In this document: one piece after another, positions 29,034 to 38,074 of the stretch
Layout of the letters: every line of letters begins with the position of its first letter
Position numbering within the stretch: the first letter of the stretch is position 1
NCBI RefSeq assembly: GCF_030814475.1
Contig: NZ_JAUSVF010000001.1
Location: forward strand, 1,137,001-1,201,000
Source: Pararhizobium capsulatum DSM 1112
GTDB lineage: Bacteria > Pseudomonadota > Alphaproteobacteria > Rhizobiales > Rhizobiaceae
Length of the DNA: 64,000 nucleotides
Direction of reading: 5' to 3'
Notes under the pieces: model-generated
Told to the model about the DNA's origin: nothing
What the model saw: the letters and a program-made list of their open reading frames with translations, nothing else
The model's database searches: none
Translations under genes and position numbers: made by a program

Positions 29034-29330
29034 TTGACTGGAAAGTTTTATGTTATCGCGCTGGCCGGTGCCCTCCTCGTACAGCCCGCATTGTCTGCCC
29101 CCATCACCGCCGATCATCGGGACTATGCTTGCCGCGAAGCCATGCAGACGACCCTCAAGCCCGCCGCGCCGAAGGCGCTCCGTGCGAATGTGCTGAAGGC
29201 TTGCAAGGCAGCGTTGGCTGACTTCCGCAATGCTCCGGAGGCGGCATGTGACCGGCAAACAATGAAGTTCCCCGCAAGCCAACGGCTGGCTATCGCCTAC
29301 ACCTGCATGACGGCGATGCAGTTTCGCTGA
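29034..29330 (+). CDS. Small secreted protein with four cysteines
   Basis: 98 residues from a TTG at 29034 preceded by AAAGGAAA. The signal peptide MTGKFYVIALAGALLVQPAL is cleaved after LSA. The mature domain carries four Cys (YACREAM, KACKAAL, AACDRQT, YTCMTAM) spaced as in a disulfide-bonded helical protein. No family recognised. It lies between an IS5 remnant and an integrase remnant. Confidence 0.55.
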   Translation: MTGKFYVIALAGALLVQPALSAPITADHRDYACREAMQTTLKPAAPKALRANVLKACKAALADFRNAPEAACDRQTMKFPASQRLAIAYTCMTAMQFR

Positions 29331-29347
29331 CCAACAAGACAATCAAG

Positions 29348-29626
29348 ATGACCGACGCCGCCATCCGTGCGTTGCCCCCGGCTGCGGAAGGGCAGCGCTG
29401 CTCATTCCGCGACACCATTGTGCTCGGGTTGTTGGTGCGTGTCACGGCAAATGGTGCCAAGTCCTTCCTGCTCTCTGGGGCGATGCCAAGGAGCCGTGGT
29501 TTTGCCCCGACCCAACGCGATGCCGCCGAGGCCAACTGGGCTATCCAAGGATCAACAGGTTCAAGCCGTCCGCGCCGCAAGCGTCCCCGCCGATATCCGC
29601 GACGAAAGCCTGATCGAAAGGGATAG
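29348..29626 (+). pseudogene. Tyrosine integrase, N-terminal fragment only
   Basis: MTDAAIRALPPAAEGQRCSF ... DTIVLGLLVRVTANGAKSFL is the N-terminal arm-type-site binding domain (DUF4102) of phage/ICE tyrosine recombinases. After about residue 50 the frame turns Arg/Pro-rich and no catalytic domain follows. The overlapping frame there carries unrelated coding sequence (next entry), so the integrase is truncated by a junction. Confidence 0.6.
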
Positions 29627-29690
29627 CCCACCGACCACGACGGCGCTTGCCGATATGGGCCGCAAGCCTCAGCTCGCCCGCCTTGCTTGA
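29541..29690 (+). pseudogene. Fragment of an unidentified gene
   Basis: LSKDQQVQAVRAASVPADIR then DESLIERDSPPTTTALADMG and a stop at 29690. The acidic, proline-spaced pattern resembles short segments seen in plasmid or phage proteins that I cannot name precisely. It has no start of its own and directly follows the integrase fragment. Confidence 0.3.
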
Positions 29691-30311
29691 ACTTTCGCCG
29701 CACCCCCCGAGATGGGCTCAGGCTCAAGCATTCCTCAAGCGGGGCTGAGCCGGGCTTGCATGATCGGAGCAATGACGAATACGGACGTCGAGATAACGGG
29801 TGTCGCGCCGGAACCGTTCGAACGTGTCACGTCTCACCACGGCGACCCGGGCTCCGGAACCCTCGATATCGGACCCTCGACCGATTAAGAGAATGGCTTC
29901 CGGGTAACGAGTTGGGGCTGTTTGTCAATCGGCCCGGAGCTTCGACAAAGCGATCCATAGTGACGTACAACTCTGGAAAAGGTGAGCCTGCACACTCCTG
30001 GTGGTAGCGTGTTCCCGGCGCTTCTAATCGCCCGCGCGATCAAGGCCGCGGGCCTCAGTACGGCGGTACCAACGCGGGACGAGTACCACTCGGCGTGTTA
30101 AATAATCTCCCTGGCGGGCCAACCGCGGATTGCGGACGTAAAGCTGGGCGTTCACCAGGTGTCAGGTGTCAACGATCCTTCTCTGACTCAATCAGCCAAC
30201 GGGCCTCTAGATATTTGTCAGCGAGTAGAAAAATGACGTATGGCGTCACACACTTGCGCTGTCTGGAATCATTTTCCGTCCATCCCTCCGTTGGCTGTTT
30301 GCTGACCTCGT
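29691..30311. other. No convincing gene
   Basis: About 620 bases without a supported coding frame, RNA gene or repeat. Lies between element remnants and the periplasmic protein gene. Confidence 0.4.
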
Positions 30312-31625
30312 ATGCCATTGCGGTTGGTACGAACTTCGATATTCTTCTTCGGTGTGAAGAACGATCGGGGAAGTGTGTTGCGTTTCTATCCTGCCTTTCT
30401 GGTTGTCCTTATGGGCATTGCGTCCATGTCATCTGCGAGGGCCGCCGTTTCCATTCAAAGACTGCCGATCGATGGCGGTGGTTCGGTGCTCGTCGTCAGG
30501 GGCGAATTCGAATTCACAGACGACCCGGCCGCGTTAGCCAACGAGGCAAAGGCGTCCGGTGCGCGCGTCGTCACGTTCGATAGCAACGGCGGAAACATCC
30601 ACGCCGCTATGGCGTTCGGCCGAGCTATCCGATCCCTTGGACTGGAGACAATCCAAATTCGATCGGCGCAATGCGCATCTGCGTGTGCTCTCGCATTCGT
30701 GGGCGGTGTTACGCGGACAGCGGAGCCAGGCTCTATCGGCGTGCATCAATCTTCCTTTTCTGGTGATGCCCAGATTGACGGGCAATCGGCGGTCGCGGCC
30801 GTTCAGGCTATGACAGCGGACATTATGACCTATCTCGTCGAGATGGGCGTGGACCCAAAGCTCCTTCAGTTGAGCCTTTCGGTCGAGAGCTCGGATATGA
30901 GGTATCTGACGTCGAGCGAAATGACACAGTTCAGTGTCACTTCGTCTTCGTCGGTGGAGCACCAACAGACACCTGCAACTACCTCAGAAGTCATTCCCGC
31001 CGCCATCGAACCGAGCGGGGAGGCGGCGGTGATCGCACCGACAGCCCGAGACCAGGCGCTCGAGTTCGTGACCCGTTACCATGAGGCTTGGTCATGGCCG
31101 AACACCCGGGCTCTTGCCTTCATGAATAGTGCCTATGCTGACGCCGTTGTTTTTTATGGCAACGCCGTATCCCGGGCCGATGTTCTTCGAGAGAAAACAG
31201 TTTTCGCAGAAAGATGGCCTCAACGCGCCTACAGCGTAAAACATGGGACCGAGCAAGCGGTCTGCGGTTCGACATGCACGGTCAGCGCTATCGTGGAATG
31301 GTACACACATAGCCCACAGCGTGCGAAGACGTCTTCCGGAGCGGCCGAATTCACCCTGACGTGGAACCCCGCGACGGGAAAGATTGAATCCGAAACAGGC
31401 AAGGTGTTGCAGACGGACAAGAAGGCACGAGAACCGCTACGGATCATCTCGCAGTGGGAGAGACAGAACGGCGATTGCCGGGGAGGTCCTGGCAATTCTG
31501 CCGAGACCCTGCGGGCTTGTGATCGAAGGGATGCGGTCGGAGCTAAGCTTGACGCTGTGGGTTGGTGCTACGGCAGAGAAGGGGAGTACGGATATCAGAT
31601 GGAATGGCACGTTTGCGGTCAATGA
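30312..31625 (+). CDS. Periplasmic ClpP/crotonase-fold protein (COG3904-like) with C-terminal cysteine domain
   Basis: 437 residues. A hydrophobic segment (FYPAFLVVLMGIASMSSARA) acts as signal peptide or anchor. Residues ~50-210 have the ClpP-like fold: TFDSNGGNIHAAMAFGRAIR, IQIRSAQCASACALAFVGGV and GSIGVHQSSF, typical of COG3904 periplasmic proteins. A Ser/Thr linker follows. The C-terminal part (VTRYHEAWSWPNTRALAFMN, then DCRGG ... ACDRRDAVGAKLDAVGWCYG) is a Cys-containing domain found in related secreted proteins. Enzymatic activity is uncertain. A truncated relative of its N-terminus occurs at 36.6 kb. Confidence 0.7.
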   Translation: MPLRLVRTSIFFFGVKNDRGSVLRFYPAFLVVLMGIASMSSARAAVSIQRLPIDGGGSVLVVRGEFEFTDDPAALANEAKASGARVVTFDSNGGNIHAAMAFGRAIRSLGLETIQIRSAQCASACALAFVGGVTRTAEPGSIGVHQSSFSGDAQIDGQSAVAAVQAMTADIMTYLVEMGVDPKLLQLSLSVESSDMRYLTSSEMTQFSVTSSSSVEHQQTPATTSEVIPAAIEPSGEAAVIAPTARDQALEFVTRYHEAWSWPNTRALAFMNSAYADAVVFYGNAVSRADVLREKTVFAERWPQRAYSVKHGTEQAVCGSTCTVSAIVEWYTHSPQRAKTSSGAAEFTLTWNPATGKIESETGKVLQTDKKAREPLRIISQWERQNGDCRGGPGNSAETLRACDRRDAVGAKLDAVGWCYGREGEYGYQMEWHVCGQ

Positions 31626-31712
31626 TTCTGGGGCGCTGGCGATGCAATCCCGCCTAAGCTCAGCTCGAATTCCCACACTTCGCCCGCGTTTTCTCCCGAG
31701 AGGACACGTTAT

Positions 31713-32225
31713 TTGCACGCTCTGAAATGGCTTCCTGTAAACACCCGAACGCTTGCAATTGCTCTTGCTCTCGCCGTCCTTGCTGCAGGGACCTTTTGCT
31801 ATTCTTGGATATCCGGAACCTCCCTTCACGGGGTTTATCTCAAATCGAGCCTGTCGTACGTCAGGCTAATCAAAGGATCGCCAGAGGGAATGGAAGGCGA
31901 CGATCGGTGGTTCTATTACGGTGATGACGAAGTCACCGGCCGGCCCGCAGGCATCTACTTGGTCCAGTTCAAGGGAGGCAGGGTACGATACTTCGCCTAT
32001 GCGGGTGATCTCGAAGAGATTCACGGTATATCGATTGGCACACCCATTGGGGTCGTTGAAGGCTTACTGGGAAAGCCTTCACGTGTCGACTACACGACCG
32101 ACAAGCTCACACAGATGTATTCCTACAATGATCTGAACGCGATGTTCACCTTCTTCAATGGGCCGGTGGAAACACTTGGCGTCTTCGACCCGGGATCGGG
32201 ACCGATGAAATTTGCCGATGAATAG
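31713..32225 (+). CDS. Hypothetical membrane-anchored protein
   Basis: 170 residues, TTG start at 31713. One N-terminal hydrophobic segment (TLAIALALAVLAAGTFCYSW), then a soluble beta-rich domain (SSLSYVRLIKGSPEGMEGDD, YLVQFKGGRVRYFAYAG, GISIGTPIGVVEGLLGKPSR). The GTPIGVVEGLLGKPS block resembles the SmpA/BamE-like pattern in which a small outer-membrane domain carries a G-x-S/T-x2-x-V-x2-LLG-x-P box, but this is only a resemblance. Confidence 0.5.
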   Translation: MHALKWLPVNTRTLAIALALAVLAAGTFCYSWISGTSLHGVYLKSSLSYVRLIKGSPEGMEGDDRWFYYGDDEVTGRPAGIYLVQFKGGRVRYFAYAGDLEEIHGISIGTPIGVVEGLLGKPSRVDYTTDKLTQMYSYNDLNAMFTFFNGPVETLGVFDPGSGPMKFADE

Positions 32226-32448
32226 GATTGAGGGGCCGTCGCGATCAACCGTTGTCGTCTGGGGTAGAACCTCCGAAATCCAGTTCGGCGGCAAATATGC
32301 CGTGAAGGCGTAGAGTACATTAACGTCGATTATTCCCTCAAGGGCTTGATCGGCCTAGAACAAATTGGCCTGTATTCGCCCCAGGCCTTCCCGGATACGA
32401 CAATAAGTTATATACCGCGAGCGGGAGACGTCTGGGGGTGGGGGAGTA

Positions 32449-34890
32449 TTGGCAGAGCATTCATTTTCGCCGCGCGATCTATTGGCGTCGCACCCTTGGT
32501 CGTCCGTCTTCTTCACGACGTACTCATTGAGCCTCTCGTTTCTTGAAGCGATCCCGCTGGCGGCCGTCAACAAGAGCTATCGCAATTTCACAGTTGTCAC
32601 GGATGTTGCGGGATATCGCTCGTCGCTGGCCGATGTCGGCGCGGTCGGCATCGGTCGGGATTACGATCTGGTTGCCGTGAAGTGCGCGACAGGGGTCTTT
32701 CACCCGAAAATTGGATTATTCGCTGACAAGGACGGCGAGGTGAGAGCTACCGTAGGGTCAGGAAATCTTACCTTTGGCGGCTGGGGTTACAACAACGAGG
32801 TCTTGGAGGTTCTTCGGCCCGGGCGAGATTCCTCGTGTTTTTCAGGTCTCGCCGATCTGATCGAGGCAATTCAACGGGCGGCTCGGCCTAACGGGTTTCT
32901 CGAATGCCTACGAACACCCGACCTCCATAGCTACGCATCTTTGGCTCGCAAGGCGTCACTCGTAGCGGGTGCCGGGACGGGCCGCCTATTGCACACTATG
33001 GCGGGTCCGCTGACTTTGCAGATCGCGGCGCTTGTTGAGGAACTGGGCGGCGCTGAAGACATGACGGTGGTCTCGCCCTTCTTCTCGGCCCACAACGGTG
33101 TCGCAGCATTGGCCGAAGCTATAGGGTGTCAGAACGTCAGCGTAGCTGTTCCGCCGCGAGCGCCGTCGGTCTTCGACTTCACGGCGGCATCTGCGGTCGG
33201 GTTGAACGCCCGCCCCGTTTCGTGCGACGAATTCAACGATGGGCGATCCCTGCACTCGAAGGTATTTGATATCGGCTGCCGGCGCGGACGCCTGATCGTT
33301 AGCGGAAGTGCAAACGCGACGATCCAGGCGTTGGGGACGGCAAACGTCGAGGCTGTCGTCGCGCGCATCCATGACCGCGCGCCGTTGTTCGGTTGGACAC
33401 TGGCCAGTGCGCAGCGGTGCGAAACTACGGGCGAGGAGGCCCCGCACGAAGAGGAGCGCGCCTCGCTTTCCGTAGACTACGACAGCGGTGCGATCCGGGG
33501 ACGCGTCATGGGAAGCGGAAGTCACTCCGGAACCTGGACCGTCGCATTGGCTTGGGGCGCGCGCAGAGAAGCCGCGCCGGACGTACTTGTCGATGAAGAT
33601 GGATATTTCGCGTTCAGGCCGCCTCCGGCGTTCGATCCGGCCCGGGTAGCTTCATCGGTTCAGGTGATCCTGTCTCGAGAGACGGCAGAGATACGCGGCT
33701 GGCTCATTCTTCGCGGCTTCATTGACGCGATGAACAGACGCGGTCCTATTGCGAGATCGATCAGAAGGATGATCGCGGGGCTGGAAACTCTCAACGACCT
33801 TACGGCGATCATGGACTATGTGTCGAAAGACCCACGAGCCTTTATCGAGGCAGCGGAGCGCACGGGCGGCGGCCGCGCTGACCGCGAACAGTCGCTCGGC
33901 CTGAATGTCAGCCGTGCGTTCGGGGGCGGCGACGCGTTGTTGTTATCCGAGGGGAACAACAAAGGATCGGGTGTTGTCAGCAGCGGCGACGAACTGATCG
34001 ACGCCCTCGTACGCATGCTCGCGACGACGCTTCCCGCCGCGAATGACGATAGCGGGGATGATGCAGAAGAGGATGATATTTCTCCGTCGGCAGCGCCCGA
34101 GAAGCGCGGTTCAAGCACGGAACCGAACGGCGGCGGACCGCCCAAAAGGGTGAAGCCGAAGGTCATCGATCTGGCCTTCAATCGCCTTTTTGAAACACTT
34201 ACGCAAGTTGCGCCGGGGCCAGCCCGCGTGCCTGGTCTCTTCCTGATCTTCGATATGATCGCTAAAATCGCCCCGCGTAGCTCTCTCGGCGACGAATTGG
34301 TCCCTCGATTGTTGATGAAATGGCTACACGCAGCTGCGGGATCGAAACCCGTTGACGTCGATTTCTCCGGTCTGGATGAGTGTGTGGTCGTGACGGTGTG
34401 CAGGCTGGCTATCGGCGATCCTGCCAAGGCCCAGGATATGCATGCTTTCCTTCAAGGATGGAACGGAGGAGATGTCACTGAAGAGTTTACTGTGCTGTGC
34501 GAACCTATCGCTGGGCGGCTAAACGAGGAGGCTATCGCGCCGGGAACGACGCAAGCCCAATGGACTGAGGTCTGGGCGGCGATCCTTGGGACAAAAACCC
34601 CCTGGAACAGGATGAACGATCTCCGAAAGGCCTTGGAAATCAAGGATGGGCCGTATGAACTTCCAGAGGGCGCGACTTCCGATGAGGAAGCCGCGATAGC
34701 TCGTTATTCGGCAAGGCAAGGGAGGCTTGATCGCATGTACTGGTCAACAACCAAGTTCGAAGACAAGCCGGGTTGTCCTCGATGCGGCTTCCGCTTCCCA
34801 GGTGTCAAGGCAACGAAGTTCAGGCGCACGCGGATCGCAACGTGTGAAAACTTCACCTGCGGTCGTGTCGTCATAGACGTATCTCTTTAG
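32449..34890 (+). CDS. Phospholipase-D-superfamily nuclease-like protein with C-terminal zinc-ribbon-like motif
   Basis: 813 residues, TTG start at 32449. Two HKD half-sites are seen: His85-x-Lys87 with S-G-N at 104-106 and Glu117 (TGVFHPKIGLF ... GSGNLTFGGWGYNNEV), and His269-x-Lys271 with S-x-S-x-N at 285-289 and Glu301 (SLHSKVFDIG ... SGSANATIQALGTANVE). A long helical middle follows, with an acidic/proline linker near 540-570. The C-terminus has CPRCG ... TCENFTCG, a four-Cys zinc-ribbon-like motif. Members of this superfamily with this layout cleave nucleic acids in defence systems. The next gene starts nine bases after its stop, so the two form an operon. Confidence 0.78.
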   Translation: MAEHSFSPRDLLASHPWSSVFFTTYSLSLSFLEAIPLAAVNKSYRNFTVVTDVAGYRSSLADVGAVGIGRDYDLVAVKCATGVFHPKIGLFADKDGEVRATVGSGNLTFGGWGYNNEVLEVLRPGRDSSCFSGLADLIEAIQRAARPNGFLECLRTPDLHSYASLARKASLVAGAGTGRLLHTMAGPLTLQIAALVEELGGAEDMTVVSPFFSAHNGVAALAEAIGCQNVSVAVPPRAPSVFDFTAASAVGLNARPVSCDEFNDGRSLHSKVFDIGCRRGRLIVSGSANATIQALGTANVEAVVARIHDRAPLFGWTLASAQRCETTGEEAPHEEERASLSVDYDSGAIRGRVMGSGSHSGTWTVALAWGARREAAPDVLVDEDGYFAFRPPPAFDPARVASSVQVILSRETAEIRGWLILRGFIDAMNRRGPIARSIRRMIAGLETLNDLTAIMDYVSKDPRAFIEAAERTGGGRADREQSLGLNVSRAFGGGDALLLSEGNNKGSGVVSSGDELIDALVRMLATTLPAANDDSGDDAEEDDISPSAAPEKRGSSTEPNGGGPPKRVKPKVIDLAFNRLFETLTQVAPGPARVPGLFLIFDMIAKIAPRSSLGDELVPRLLMKWLHAAAGSKPVDVDFSGLDECVVVTVCRLAIGDPAKAQDMHAFLQGWNGGDVTEEFTVLCEPIAGRLNEEAIAPGTTQAQWTEVWAAILGTKTPWNRMNDLRKALEIKDGPYELPEGATSDEEAAIARYSARQGRLDRMYWSTTKFEDKPGCPRCGFRFPGVKATKFRRTRIATCENFTCGRVVIDVSL

Positions 34891-34899
34891 GAGCGTGCG

Positions 34900-36510
34900 A
34901 TGAAACTTGCCGAAATAGACAAAATGATGGACGAGGCGAGGGGCGTTCGGGTCGTTTCCAATCTGACGGTCGAGGAAAGCGGTGTTGATCCAATTGGCCT
35001 TAGGCAAATCAACCTCGACCTCATGGATCACGTTGCCCCTGGGATCAACAACGTCACTCAGCACGTGAGATATTATACGTTCATGGCCTGGGCGGCGTGG
35101 AAGGCCTCCAGCCAGGCGCAGTTGGAAGGGGTCGACGATCCCAAGATCATCAGTGACCTTATGGAGAGATACGAGGCCTACTATGCCTGGTCACATCTTC
35201 TGGACGGCCGACAATTCCGGGGAGCAGTGCCGCTGAAGCAGACCATCGCTCGAACGCCTGAAGGCCAGTCATTCCATTTCGAAGGCAAGATTTGGGATGA
35301 CTACAAGCGGACCCGTACAAACATCATGGCCCCGACGGAATATGGTCCCTCGATCAAAGCGCTGCGCTACCTTCGCCTCGACGAAAGCGTGGTGCCGGAC
35401 CAGGTGATGCCTGCCGTCATGGAATTCGAGGTGCGCGTGCAGAAGGTGTTGCCGCCGCATCTGTTTGCAGTCACGCCGCCCTCGGTCAGCGCTTCAGAGA
35501 TTGCGGATTTCGCAAAGGAACTCGCCGTTGACAAGCCGTCGGACGTGGAGCAGCGGGTCTTCCGCGTGATGTTTCATTCGCTTGGATCGGCTGAAAGCGC
35601 GTCATCAGCAATGCGGAGACGCAAGGCAACCATCGACTATCTGATGGGAGTCCTGAAAGAGATCGGGCCATCGACAGAGGACGAAATCCGCAGGCGTTTC
35701 GTCGAGAACAGGTTGCCAGTCAATTTCGAAGGTAATGTCGAGGACGTCACTCATTCGGCGATCATGCTGTCATTTTTACAGGCGCGACAGCTTCAGAGGC
35801 TTGCCACGGAGGCAATGTTGCTCTGGACGGAGCGCGTTCTATCGGAGGACAGCGACGGCGGGCTCTCGCGTCCTGTCCCCACAGAGGAACTCGTCGGGCG
35901 AGCCGACGAAGCCGCTGCCAACCTCGACGATGCCTATAGCGGAGCCACGACCGTCGGTGACTATCTCAGGTCGATCGAGCTATCAGGTCGGTCGACGGGC
36001 TGGCCCGCGAGCGCCGCGCAGAGCGGGACTGCTGTTGTCGATCTGATGAATGCCCTGCGCGAGGCGCAACGGAGAGATATCACCCGTGTTCCTGGCCTCG
36101 CGGCCCGTAGCCTCGCAGTCGTCAAAGCGATCAACGATGCGCTCTCGCTAACCGAAATTCCCCAGACTCTGCGGAGGGTTTTGGACGGGCGGCCGGACCG
36201 ATTGCCAATGGACCTGATGTCGAAACGGCTTCAAGCAATCTCGGATCGGCCCCGCGCATCCATGTGGGCCGAAGTCATAGAGGCCTGGGTTATTGGACAG
36301 CACGTCCACTGGTCGGCCGTACGAGGCGGCGATGGAAAGCAACGGCTGCGCATCGGTCTCGAAGGCGCTGGCTGGATGCGGGTGAGAAAGCGCGCGACCG
36401 GAAATTTCGTCCCGACGCCGGATCGTCTGTACACAATGCTCGCCCTGTCGGCGTCCTGCGGGATCATTCGCCGAATCGACGAAGATCGCTTCGCTGCTCA
36501 GAACGCCTGA
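34900..36510 (+). CDS. Uncharacterised partner of the phospholipase-D-like protein
   Basis: 536 residues, ATG at 34900 with TAGGAG in front, nine bases after the preceding gene. No membrane segments. The N-terminal segment GVDPIGLRQINLDLMDHVAP ... NNVTQHVRYYTFMAWAAWKA resembles the opening of DUF6361-type defence-associated proteins (N-V-T-x-H/R-x-RYY-x-F), which is a tentative call. The remainder is alpha-helical, with conserved-looking TEYGPSIKALRYLRL and VFRVMFHSLGSAESA blocks. It has no recognised catalytic motif and may be a sensor, specificity or scaffold subunit for the nuclease. Confidence 0.6.
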   Translation: MKLAEIDKMMDEARGVRVVSNLTVEESGVDPIGLRQINLDLMDHVAPGINNVTQHVRYYTFMAWAAWKASSQAQLEGVDDPKIISDLMERYEAYYAWSHLLDGRQFRGAVPLKQTIARTPEGQSFHFEGKIWDDYKRTRTNIMAPTEYGPSIKALRYLRLDESVVPDQVMPAVMEFEVRVQKVLPPHLFAVTPPSVSASEIADFAKELAVDKPSDVEQRVFRVMFHSLGSAESASSAMRRRKATIDYLMGVLKEIGPSTEDEIRRRFVENRLPVNFEGNVEDVTHSAIMLSFLQARQLQRLATEAMLLWTERVLSEDSDGGLSRPVPTEELVGRADEAAANLDDAYSGATTVGDYLRSIELSGRSTGWPASAAQSGTAVVDLMNALREAQRRDITRVPGLAARSLAVVKAINDALSLTEIPQTLRRVLDGRPDRLPMDLMSKRLQAISDRPRASMWAEVIEAWVIGQHVHWSAVRGGDGKQRLRIGLEGAGWMRVRKRATGNFVPTPDRLYTMLALSASCGIIRRIDEDRFAAQNA

Positions 36511-36553
36511 TATGGTTCACGTACAAGGACGGAAGTTTAGTTGGGGGAAACGC

Positions 36554-36840
36554 ATGATGCCGTCAGGCTCAGGCAATGGGACTTTCGGACTTATAAGGCG
36601 GACTGAGCGGCTGGTGCCGACTATCGCGATCCTGGCGACATTCATTTGCTTCTCCACCGTGCCGGCCAGTTGCTTCCGGAACGTCGGTCAGCGTTCAGGA
36701 CGCGGTGATCAGGATCGAGGGACTCATTACTGAAGAGGTGGCAAAGAGCTTCGCGGCCGTCATCAAAAGCCGTTCCTCACTGGCCTCACATTTGTGTGGT
36801 GGTCGCGTCGGGCGCGATTAACCTGCAACTGATGACGCTT
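36554..36840 (+). pseudogene. Mosaic remnant: secreted COG3904-like N-terminus joined to a response-regulator fragment
   Basis: MMPSGSGNGTFGLIRRTERL then VPTIAILATFICFSTVPAS is a signal-peptide-like start. After a one-base shift near 36675 another frame continues SGTSVSVQDAVIRIEGLITE and EVAKSFAAVIKSRSS, the opening of a COG3904-type periplasmic domain. At about 36785 it runs into sequence coding CVVVASGAI, which matches the VVVASGAIKP stretch of the receiver gene at 56.8 kb. Two gene pieces have therefore been joined. Confidence 0.5.
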
Positions 36841-36869
36841 GGGGAGCACGACTGTCACGAACGAGAAAA

Positions 36870-36899
36870 CCCCCGGATGTCGGTCAAGACATCCGGGGG
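36870..36899 (-). terminator. Rho-independent terminator-like hairpin
   Basis: CCCCCGGATGTC (36870-36881) and GACATCCGGGGG (36888-36899) form a perfect 12-bp stem with a six-base loop. In minus orientation the stem is followed by GTTTTCTC. It lies six bases beyond the stop of the minus-strand gene at 36906, so it most likely ends that transcript. Confidence 0.8.
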
Positions 36900-36905
36900 C
36901 AAGAC

Positions 36906-37403
36906 TTAGAGGCGTTCTTCGGCCCATGCCTGCGTGGCGGGGCCGAGGCGCTTAGCTGCCCAGGCTGCGAGGCGAAGCGGATAAGCCACCATGCGGCGCA
37001 CTTCTTCGTCATCATCTACGCCGCTAAGAGAGACGTAGATGATGCGCCAGTCCTCATCTGCAGCCGCATATTCCGCCTTGCCGATTGCATCGAAGCGAGC
37101 GACGGCCTTAGGCGGGAGGTACAGCTTGGCCACGACCGTGAGCTTGTCGTCACGCTTGACCACGAGCAACAGGAAGTCCGCACGCAGGTTCAGGCTCCGC
37201 ACGAGCGGAGTGAAGACGTTCCACGTCGCGGCGCGAAGACCTTCCACGAAGTACGCGCGCCATGTACCCGGGTGGGCTGCCTGCTCACATTCGAGCTGGT
37301 GCTGGAGGAACCGTGACACCTCGAACTTTTTCGGGCTGTCGTAGGTCAGATTCCAGTTGATTTTCGCCTTAGGCTGCGGCGTAGGCACGTTGGTGTTCGA
37401 CAT
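36906..37403 (-). CDS. Hypothetical protein
   Basis: 165 residues from the ATG at 37403 (MSNTNVPTPQPKAKINWNLT), which has AAAGGG eight bases upstream. The frame is open further up but overlaps a better-supported small gene. Soluble alpha/beta protein: KFEVSRFLQHQLECEQAAHP, LRADFLLLVVKRDDKLTVVA and YPLRLAAWAAKRLGPATQAW. No family recognised. A strong terminator follows the stop. The AAAGGG site lies inside the preceding small coding frame, so translation may be coupled. Confidence 0.6.
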   Translation of the reverse strand: MSNTNVPTPQPKAKINWNLTYDSPKKFEVSRFLQHQLECEQAAHPGTWRAYFVEGLRAATWNVFTPLVRSLNLRADFLLLVVKRDDKLTVVAKLYLPPKAVARFDAIGKAEYAAADEDWRIIYVSLSGVDDDEEVRRMVAYPLRLAAWAAKRLGPATQAWAEERL

Positions 37404-37506
37404 TGTCGAGACCCTTTCGTTTGACGGCAGAACGAGTGCCGATGCTCGATCCGCGAACACAATATTCACGGCATATGAGCGCCAGGTTCGTCTTTGTCTT
37501 AGCCAT
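37369..37506 (-). CDS. Small basic protein, 45 residues, overlapping the next start
   Basis: The ATG at 37506 is preceded by AAAGGAGAGACCTC, the strongest ribosome site in this stretch. The peptide is MAKTKTNLALICREYCVRGS then SIGTRSAVKRKGLDNVEHQR and a stop at 37369. It overlaps the first 35 bases of the 165-residue gene in another frame, which is the arrangement of a translational leader or a two-gene toxin-antitoxin-like operon. No family recognised. Confidence 0.5.
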   Translation of the reverse strand: MAKTKTNLALICREYCVRGSSIGTRSAVKRKGLDNVEHQRAYAAA

Positions 37507-37666
37507 GAGGTCTCTCCTTTACCCACCAATTTGTCCGTTGCTCATACGCGGCAATCGTGAATCGAAATCTTACGGAATCATTAAAATTCTATTGAAGTGT
37601 TGTTTTCTGGTGGTCCTAGACGATTTCGGTCCAGTGCGAGCCACCGCGGTCATCTGACTGAAGGAA

Positions 37667-37688
37667 GCCCCGCCAATATTGACGGGGC
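37667..37688 (-). terminator. Hairpin downstream of the minus-strand gene at 37.7-38.1 kb
   Basis: GCCCCGCCAAT (37667-37677) faces ATTGACGGGGC (37678-37688): a near-perfect 11-bp inverted repeat with no separate loop, so the tip would open. Followed in minus direction by TTCCTT. Position after the stop at 37707 supports a terminator role, but the T-run is weak. Confidence 0.45.
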
Positions 37689-37706
37689 CAAGGAGCAGCC
37701 AGGTGG

Positions 37707-38074
37707 TTAAGCCGCCATCGCGAGCTCGGCGATAAAGGCATCCAGGTGCTGCTGGGCCTCGGCCTGTGCAGCTTCCAAAGCCTGCTTTGCCGTCGTCATG
37801 ACGGCGTAGGCGTTAATTAGGTCCGGGTGATGCAGCTCGTCACCGAGCCGACGGTGACGCCCGCAGGAAATACTGACGAGACCGCGAGCGGTCCTGGCTT
37901 GCGGACTTTGTTGGGCGTCACGAGATATCCATCGTCGTCTACAGAGAGACAGCTACCACCGAGATCACGGTCTTTGTTTGCGAGGTTGTGGAGCTGCATC
38001 GCCAGCATGAGAGTCGCGAAACGCGTGAGATCAGGTGCAGTAGGTTCCGAGCCGTAGCGGAGTTCGTGAGACAT
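37707..38074 (-). pseudogene. Hypothetical protein, frameshifted
   Basis: The first frame (ATG 38074) reads MSHELRYGSEPTAPDLTRFA ... LAVSSVFPAGVTVGSV and soon stops (ITRT, stop at 37817). The neighbouring frame carries on DELHHPDLINAYAVMTTAKQ and ALEAAQAEAQQHLDAFIAEL to a stop at 37707. An indel around 37830-37860 separates them. Alternatively the second part is its own 30-residue peptide starting MTTAKQ. Family unknown; a tail-fibre- or coat-like small protein is possible but unsupported. Confidence 0.45.
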
